Shown: one piece after another, positions 7,831-10,789 of the stretch | Layout: every line of letters begins with the position of its first letter | Position numbering within the stretch: position 1 is the stretch's first letter | Source of the DNA: a bacterium | GTDB taxonomy: Bacteria > Vulcanimicrobiota > Vulcanimicrobiia > Vulcanimicrobiales > Vulcanimicrobiaceae | Assembly: GCA_021807065.1 (NCBI GenBank) | Contig: JAKAPO010000051.1 | Span: forward strand, 1 to 10,789 | Direction: 5' to 3' | Length of the DNA stretch: 10,789 nucleotides | Notes under the pieces: model-generated | What the model was told of the DNA's origin: nothing | Database searches by the model: none | What the model saw: the letters and a program-made list of their open reading frames with translations, nothing else | Made by a program: the position numbers and the translations under genes

Positions 7831-7880
7831 TCCCGGGCCCTTCGACTGCGGTGCTGCGCACCGCGCTCAGGACGGGCTCC
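7831..7880. repeat. REP-like palindromic intergenic element
   Basis: The core is GCGGTGC-TGC-GCACCGC, a perfect 7-bp stem (7848-7854 with 7858-7864) with a 3-base loop. It is flanked by CCCTTCGACT on the left and GCTCAGGACGGGC on the right, whose CCT (7839-7841) and AGG (7869-7871) also face each other. The flanks resemble the TTCGACT...GCTCAGGAC palindromes known to recur between genes in many GC-rich bacteria. Only one copy is visible here, so repetition is not shown. It fills most of the 84 bases between gdhA and the amidase unit and could act as a processing or termination stem for gdhA. No T-run follows on the minus strand. Confidence 0.5.
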
Positions 7881-7905
7881 GACCTCGAGGGGAGCGCCAC
7901 AAGGC

Positions 7906-9165
7906 TCATGCGTAGATCCCCCGCAGTTTCAAGGCTTTCACGACGCGGTCGATCGCCAGCGTGTACGCCGCCGTTCGAAGCGTCGCGCCGCGCTTCTCGG
8001 CGATGGCGCGAATTTCGCGCAGATTCGTCAGAAGGACGTCTTCGAGCCGCTCGTTGACCTCCGATTCCTTCCAGAAGTAACCCATGCGGTCTTGCGCCCA
8101 CTCGAAGTACGAGACGGTGACGCCGCCGGCATTGCCCATAATATCGGGGATGACGACGATGCCACGCTCCTTGAAAACGCTCGCCGCCTCCGGCGTCGTC
8201 GGACCGTTGGCGGCTTCGACGATGAGCTTGGCGTTGACTTTCGGTGCGTTCTCGGAAGTGAACACGTTCTCGAGCGCCGCAGGAACTAGGACGTCGCAAT
8301 CGCTGACGAGCAACTCGGCGTTGCTGATGCGTTCGCCGCCGTCGAAACCCTCTAGGTTGTGGAACTTCGCCGCATGCGAGACCGCCGCCGCAACATCGAT
8401 CCCTTTCTCGTTATAGTAAGCGCCGGTTACGTCGGAGATCCCGGCGATCTTGCAGCCGCGTTCGGCAAGGAACTTCGCGGCGTACATGCCGACGTTGCCG
8501 AATCCCTGAATTGCGATGGCAGCTTTCTTGGGATTCAGTCCCATATGCTCCATCTGATCGAGCGTGCAGATCGTCACGCCGCGGCCCGTCGCCTCGACGC
8601 GCCCCCGCGATCCGCCGATCTCGAGCGGCTTGCCCGTGACGACGCCGGGCTGGTTCTGACGCACGTGCATCGAGTAGGTATCCATGAACCATGCCATCAC
8701 TTGCGGCGTCGTGTTGACATCGGGTGCGGGAACGTCCTTATCCGGACCGACGACTTCGACCAGCTCTGCGGCATAGCGGCGCGTGATGCGCTCTAGCTCG
8801 CTCGACGAGAGCGTTGCAGGATCGCAGGTGACGCCCCCCTTCGCGCCGCCGAATGGCAGATCGACGACCGCGCATTTCCACGTCATCCAGAAGGCCAACG
8901 CGGTGACCTCGTCGAGCGTCACGCCGGGATGGAAGCGAATACCGCCTTTCCCGGGACCGCGTGCGAAACTGTACTGCACCCGATACCCGGTGAAGACTTC
9001 GAACTCGCCCGAATCTCGCTGAAAGGGGATCGAGAAGATGATCTGGCGGGTCGGGTGGGTGAGGATCCGCCGCATCCCGGAATCGAGCTCCAAGAGATCG
9101 GCAGCTTCGTTAAAATACGCGATCGCCTCGCCAAAAATCGAGACGTCCCGCACCGCAGCAGTCAT
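7906..9165 (-). CDS. gdhA: glutamate dehydrogenase (Glu/Leu/Phe/Val dehydrogenase superfamily)
   Basis: Cytoplasmic oxidoreductase interconverting glutamate with 2-oxoglutarate and ammonium. 419 residues, normal for the hexameric class. The N-terminal catalytic domain carries Lys-73 (GPGKGGIRF), Lys-97 (MTWKCAV), catalytic Lys-109 (PFGGAKGG) and Asp-149 (PAPDVNT), matching K89, K113, K125 and D165 of the Clostridium symbiosum enzyme. Ser-352 (GGVTVSYFEW) matches its S380, a glutamate side-chain contact, which favours glutamate over branched or aromatic substrates. The Rossmann motif is GFGNVG (221-226). Asp-245 at the end of the next strand suggests NAD(H), but this is an inference. The ATG is preceded by AGGGGG with only two bases between, an unusually close ribosome site that shares bases with the ychF stop codon. 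It lies 6 bases after ychF, so the two are probably co-transcribed and translationally coupled. No regulatory site seen. Confidence 0.95.
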   Translation of the reverse strand: MTAAVRDVSIFGEAIAYFNEAADLLELDSGMRRILTHPTRQIIFSIPFQRDSGEFEVFTGYRVQYSFARGPGKGGIRFHPGVTLDEVTALAFWMTWKCAVVDLPFGGAKGGVTCDPATLSSSELERITRRYAAELVEVVGPDKDVPAPDVNTTPQVMAWFMDTYSMHVRQNQPGVVTGKPLEIGGSRGRVEATGRGVTICTLDQMEHMGLNPKKAAIAIQGFGNVGMYAAKFLAERGCKIAGISDVTGAYYNEKGIDVAAAVSHAAKFHNLEGFDGGERISNAELLVSDCDVLVPAALENVFTSENAPKVNAKLIVEAANGPTTPEAASVFKERGIVVIPDIMGNAGGVTVSYFEWAQDRMGYFWKESEVNERLEDVLLTNLREIRAIAEKRGATLRTAAYTLAIDRVVKALKLRGIYA

Positions 9166-9167
9166 AG

Positions 9168-9173
9168 CCCCCT
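9168..9173 (-). promoter_or_regulatory. ribosome binding site of gdhA overlapping the ychF stop
   Basis: On the minus strand the sequence reads TATAGGGGGCTATG. AGGGGG shares its AG with the TAG stop of ychF and stands two bases from the gdhA ATG. This geometry supports translation of gdhA by ribosomes finishing ychF. Confidence 0.6.
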
Positions 9174-10266
9174 ATACGTTGAAGCGGAAATGAACGACAT
9201 CGCCTTCTCGCATTACATACTCCTTACCTTCGCTGCGAACGACGCCCGCCGAGCGCATCGCCTCCATCGTGCGGTACTTCACGTAGTCTTCGTACGACAC
9301 GATCTCGGCGCGAATGAAGCCGCGCTCGATGTCGCTGTGGATGGCGCCGGCCGCATGCAACGCGGTCGTGCCTTTGGGAATCGGCCACGCTCGCGCCTCT
9401 TTCTCGCCGGCGGTGAGAAACGTCATCATGCCGAGCCGGTCGTATGCGGCGGCGGCCAGCTCGTCGAGACCGCTGCGAGTGATGCCGAGCCCGGCACGCA
9501 GCTCGGCCGCATCGCGTTCGGGGAGTCCGGCGAGTTCGGCTTCAATCTTCCCGCAGAGCACCACGATGCGGCTGCTCTCAGTGGAAGCCTTCCCTGCGAC
9601 CGCATCGACGAGCGGACCGGGATGCTCGATTTGCGCTTCATCGACGTTCGCGACGTAGAGCATCGGTTTGACCGTTAGCAGGAATGCTTCGCGCGCGACT
9701 TCGCGTTCGAGTGAACCGATGGCAAACGAGCGCGCCGGCCGGCCCTGCTCGAGTGTGTCCGTGAGCCTCTTTGCCGCTTCGAGTCTCGGACGAACTTTTG
9801 CACCGGCACGTGCTTCGCGTTCCAAGCGATCCATCCGGCGCTGCATCGTCGCGAGGTCCGCGAGCGCCAGTTCTATCTCGACGATGTCGACATCGCGCAC
9901 GGGGTCAGGTTCGCCCTCGACATGTACGACGTCGGGCGCTTCAAAACAGCGCACGACCATCGCGATCGCATCGGTCTCGCGAATGTGGCTGAGGAAAGCA
10001 TTGCCTAAGCCTTCGCCGGCAGAGGCACCGCGCACGAGCCCGGCAATATCGACGAAGCGCACGGTCGCGGGCACTATACGGGCCGCGTGCGCGAGGTCCT
10101 GAAGGACGGCTAGCCGCTCGTCCGGGACGGCAACCTCACCGACGTTGGGCTCGATCGTTGCAAAAGGGTAGTTTGCCGCCAGGGCTGCCGCCGAGCGTGT
10201 CAATGCGTTAAAAATCGTAGACTTTCCGACGTTCGGCAAGCCGACTATGCCACAGGAGAGAGGCAT
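9172..10266 (-). CDS. ychF: YchF-type Obg-family nucleotide-binding protein (redox-regulated ATPase)
   Basis: Ribosome-associated P-loop NTPase; YchF/OLA1 members bind ATP rather than GTP. 364 residues, full length (E. coli YchF is about 363). Visible motifs: G1 GLPNVGKST (9-17), the switch stretch NYPFATIEPN (32-41), G3 DIAGLV (73-78), the non-canonical G4 NVDE (207-210) in place of the NKxD of GTPases, a charged coiled-coil region around 128-165, and the C-terminal TGS domain (about 280-364, AWPIPKGTTALHAAGAIH then GFIRAE), ending in the typical FNV. At the position of E. coli His-114 (ETEAIGHVVRCFE), implicated in ATP hydrolysis, this protein has Met-103 (ETDAIAMVVRCFE). The start is well supported: MPLSCGIVGLPNVGKST aligns with family N-termini, and AGGGG lies 6 bases upstream (10273-10277). 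First gene of the minus-strand unit with gdhA; diverges from the BFN gene across 35 bases. Confidence 0.96.
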   Translation of the reverse strand: MPLSCGIVGLPNVGKSTIFNALTRSAAALAANYPFATIEPNVGEVAVPDERLAVLQDLAHAARIVPATVRFVDIAGLVRGASAGEGLGNAFLSHIRETDAIAMVVRCFEAPDVVHVEGEPDPVRDVDIVEIELALADLATMQRRMDRLEREARAGAKVRPRLEAAKRLTDTLEQGRPARSFAIGSLEREVAREAFLLTVKPMLYVANVDEAQIEHPGPLVDAVAGKASTESSRIVVLCGKIEAELAGLPERDAAELRAGLGITRSGLDELAAAAYDRLGMMTFLTAGEKEARAWPIPKGTTALHAAGAIHSDIERGFIRAEIVSYEDYVKYRTMEAMRSAGVVRSEGKEYVMREGDVVHFRFNV

Positions 10267-10289
10267 GAAAAACCCCTTTTCGCGTCGGA

Positions 10290-10295
10290 TACAAT
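10290..10295 (+). promoter_or_regulatory. candidate -10 box for the BFN gene
   Basis: TACAAT matches the TATAAT consensus at five of six positions and lies in the 35-base gap between divergent start codons. Transcription would begin about 6-8 bases on, at about 10301-10303, which is the ATG at 10302. No good -35 hexamer is present at 16-18 bases upstream and there is no extended -10 TG, so the support is the box and its position only. Confidence 0.4.
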
Positions 10296-10301
10296 AGAGG
10301 C

Positions 10302-10781
10302 ATGCGAAAGATGACGGTCGATAAGCTCGGCATTGACCTCTTGACCCACGACCCGGTCGTCATTCTCAAAGACGGGGACGGTTCGCACTACCTCCCGATA
10401 CTCATCGGCCCGTTCGAAGCGACCGCAATTGCGCTCGCACTCGAAGGTGCGCCGGTTCCGCGCCCGCTTTCGCACGACCTCATGCGCAGCATCCTCGAAG
10501 CCCTCGGCGCGCACCTCGAGCAGGTAATCATCCACGACATCAAAGAGTCGACGTTCTTCGCAAAACTCGTGGTCCGCACCAACGGCGATCTCCAAGAGAT
10601 CGACGCGCGTCCGTCCGACGGAATCGCGCTCGCGTTGCGCGTCCGGGCACCCATCTACGTCTCGGATCGAATCGTGCTCGAAGAGTCGATCTCCGAGAAG
10701 ACGCGCCCGGTCGACGACGCCGAGATGGCCCGCTTCAAGAAGTTCCTCGACGACTTGAAACCGTCGGACTTCAACCGATAG
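10302..10781 (+). CDS. BFN domain (DUF151) bifunctional nuclease-like protein
   Basis: 159 residues, typical for a single-domain member. The BFN/DUF151 family is named for a plant protein reported to have both RNase and DNase activity; the role in bacteria is poorly defined. Signature stretches seen: YLPILIGPFEATAIALAL (30-47), RPLSHDLM (54-61), IHDIKESTFFAKL (77-89) and EIDARPSDGIALALR (99-113). A short charged C-terminal tail follows; no UVR domain is attached, unlike some relatives. Two starts are possible. ATG 10302 has AGAGG only one base before it but fits a leaderless transcript from the TACAAT box. ATG 10311 (MTVDKLGIDLL) has AGAGG ten bases upstream and a length closer to what I recall for the family. 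The frame is unaffected. The gene ends in TAG eight bases before the window end, so its downstream partners cannot be seen. Confidence 0.92.
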   Translation: MRKMTVDKLGIDLLTHDPVVILKDGDGSHYLPILIGPFEATAIALALEGAPVPRPLSHDLMRSILEALGAHLEQVIIHDIKESTFFAKLVVRTNGDLQEIDARPSDGIALALRVRAPIYVSDRIVLEESISEKTRPVDDAEMARFKKFLDDLKPSDFNR

Positions 10782-10789
10782 TTACCGCC

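Noticed and set aside
7814..8299. Minus-strand open frame running from gdhA through the palindromic element
   Set aside because: Its tail is only a translation of the palindrome and the rest is out of frame with the well-supported gdhA.

Overview
The window reads as a chromosomal segment from a GC-rich bacterium with two membranes: it encodes an RND pump, a signal-peptide-bearing protein ending like an outer-membrane beta-barrel, and a lipoprotein. Mixed with these are broadly conserved housekeeping genes (ychF, a glutamate dehydrogenase, a BFN/DUF151 protein). The gene style and the BFN protein would suit an uncultivated lineage such as Candidatus Eremiobacterota (WPS-2) or a similar phylum. 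That placement is a low-confidence impression from protein style, not a search result. No phage, transposase, CRISPR, tRNA or rRNA genes were seen, and coding density is very high.

Layout. Positions 1-3194 (+) hold most of an AcrB-like RND permease whose first few codons lie before the window. Sixty bases on come a predicted outer-membrane barrel (3255-4448, +) and, 25 bases later, a long SGNH/GDSL-type lipoprotein hydrolase (4474-6117, +). These two look like one operon working at the cell surface. This block meets a minus-strand block tail to tail with only 6 bases between stop codons. A strong hairpin (6127-6165) lies just past the hydrolase stop, inside the last codons of the facing amidase gene.

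The minus-strand block, read from right to left, is ychF (10266-9172), gdhA (9165-7906, 6 bases after ychF), an 84-base spacer carrying a REP-like palindrome, a 101-residue Tat-signal-like ORF (7821-7516) and an amidase-signature enzyme (7512-6124). The last two are in the same reading frame, separated only by TAG and one sense codon. Together they look like the two parts of one exported amidase interrupted by an amber codon. This is the most interesting observation in the window. At the right end, a BFN/DUF151 gene (10302-10781, +) diverges from ychF across 35 bases containing a TACAAT box placed so that its transcript could be leaderless.

Functionally this is a patchwork: drug/lipid efflux, an envelope hydrolase with a barrel partner, a probably exported amidase, nitrogen/carbon interconversion (GDH), a translation-associated ATPase (YchF) with Met where E. 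coli has its catalytic His, and a conserved nuclease-like protein. I do not see a clear new multi-gene defence or metabolic system. The candidates worth pursuing are the split amidase, the barrel/hydrolase pair and the YchF substitution.
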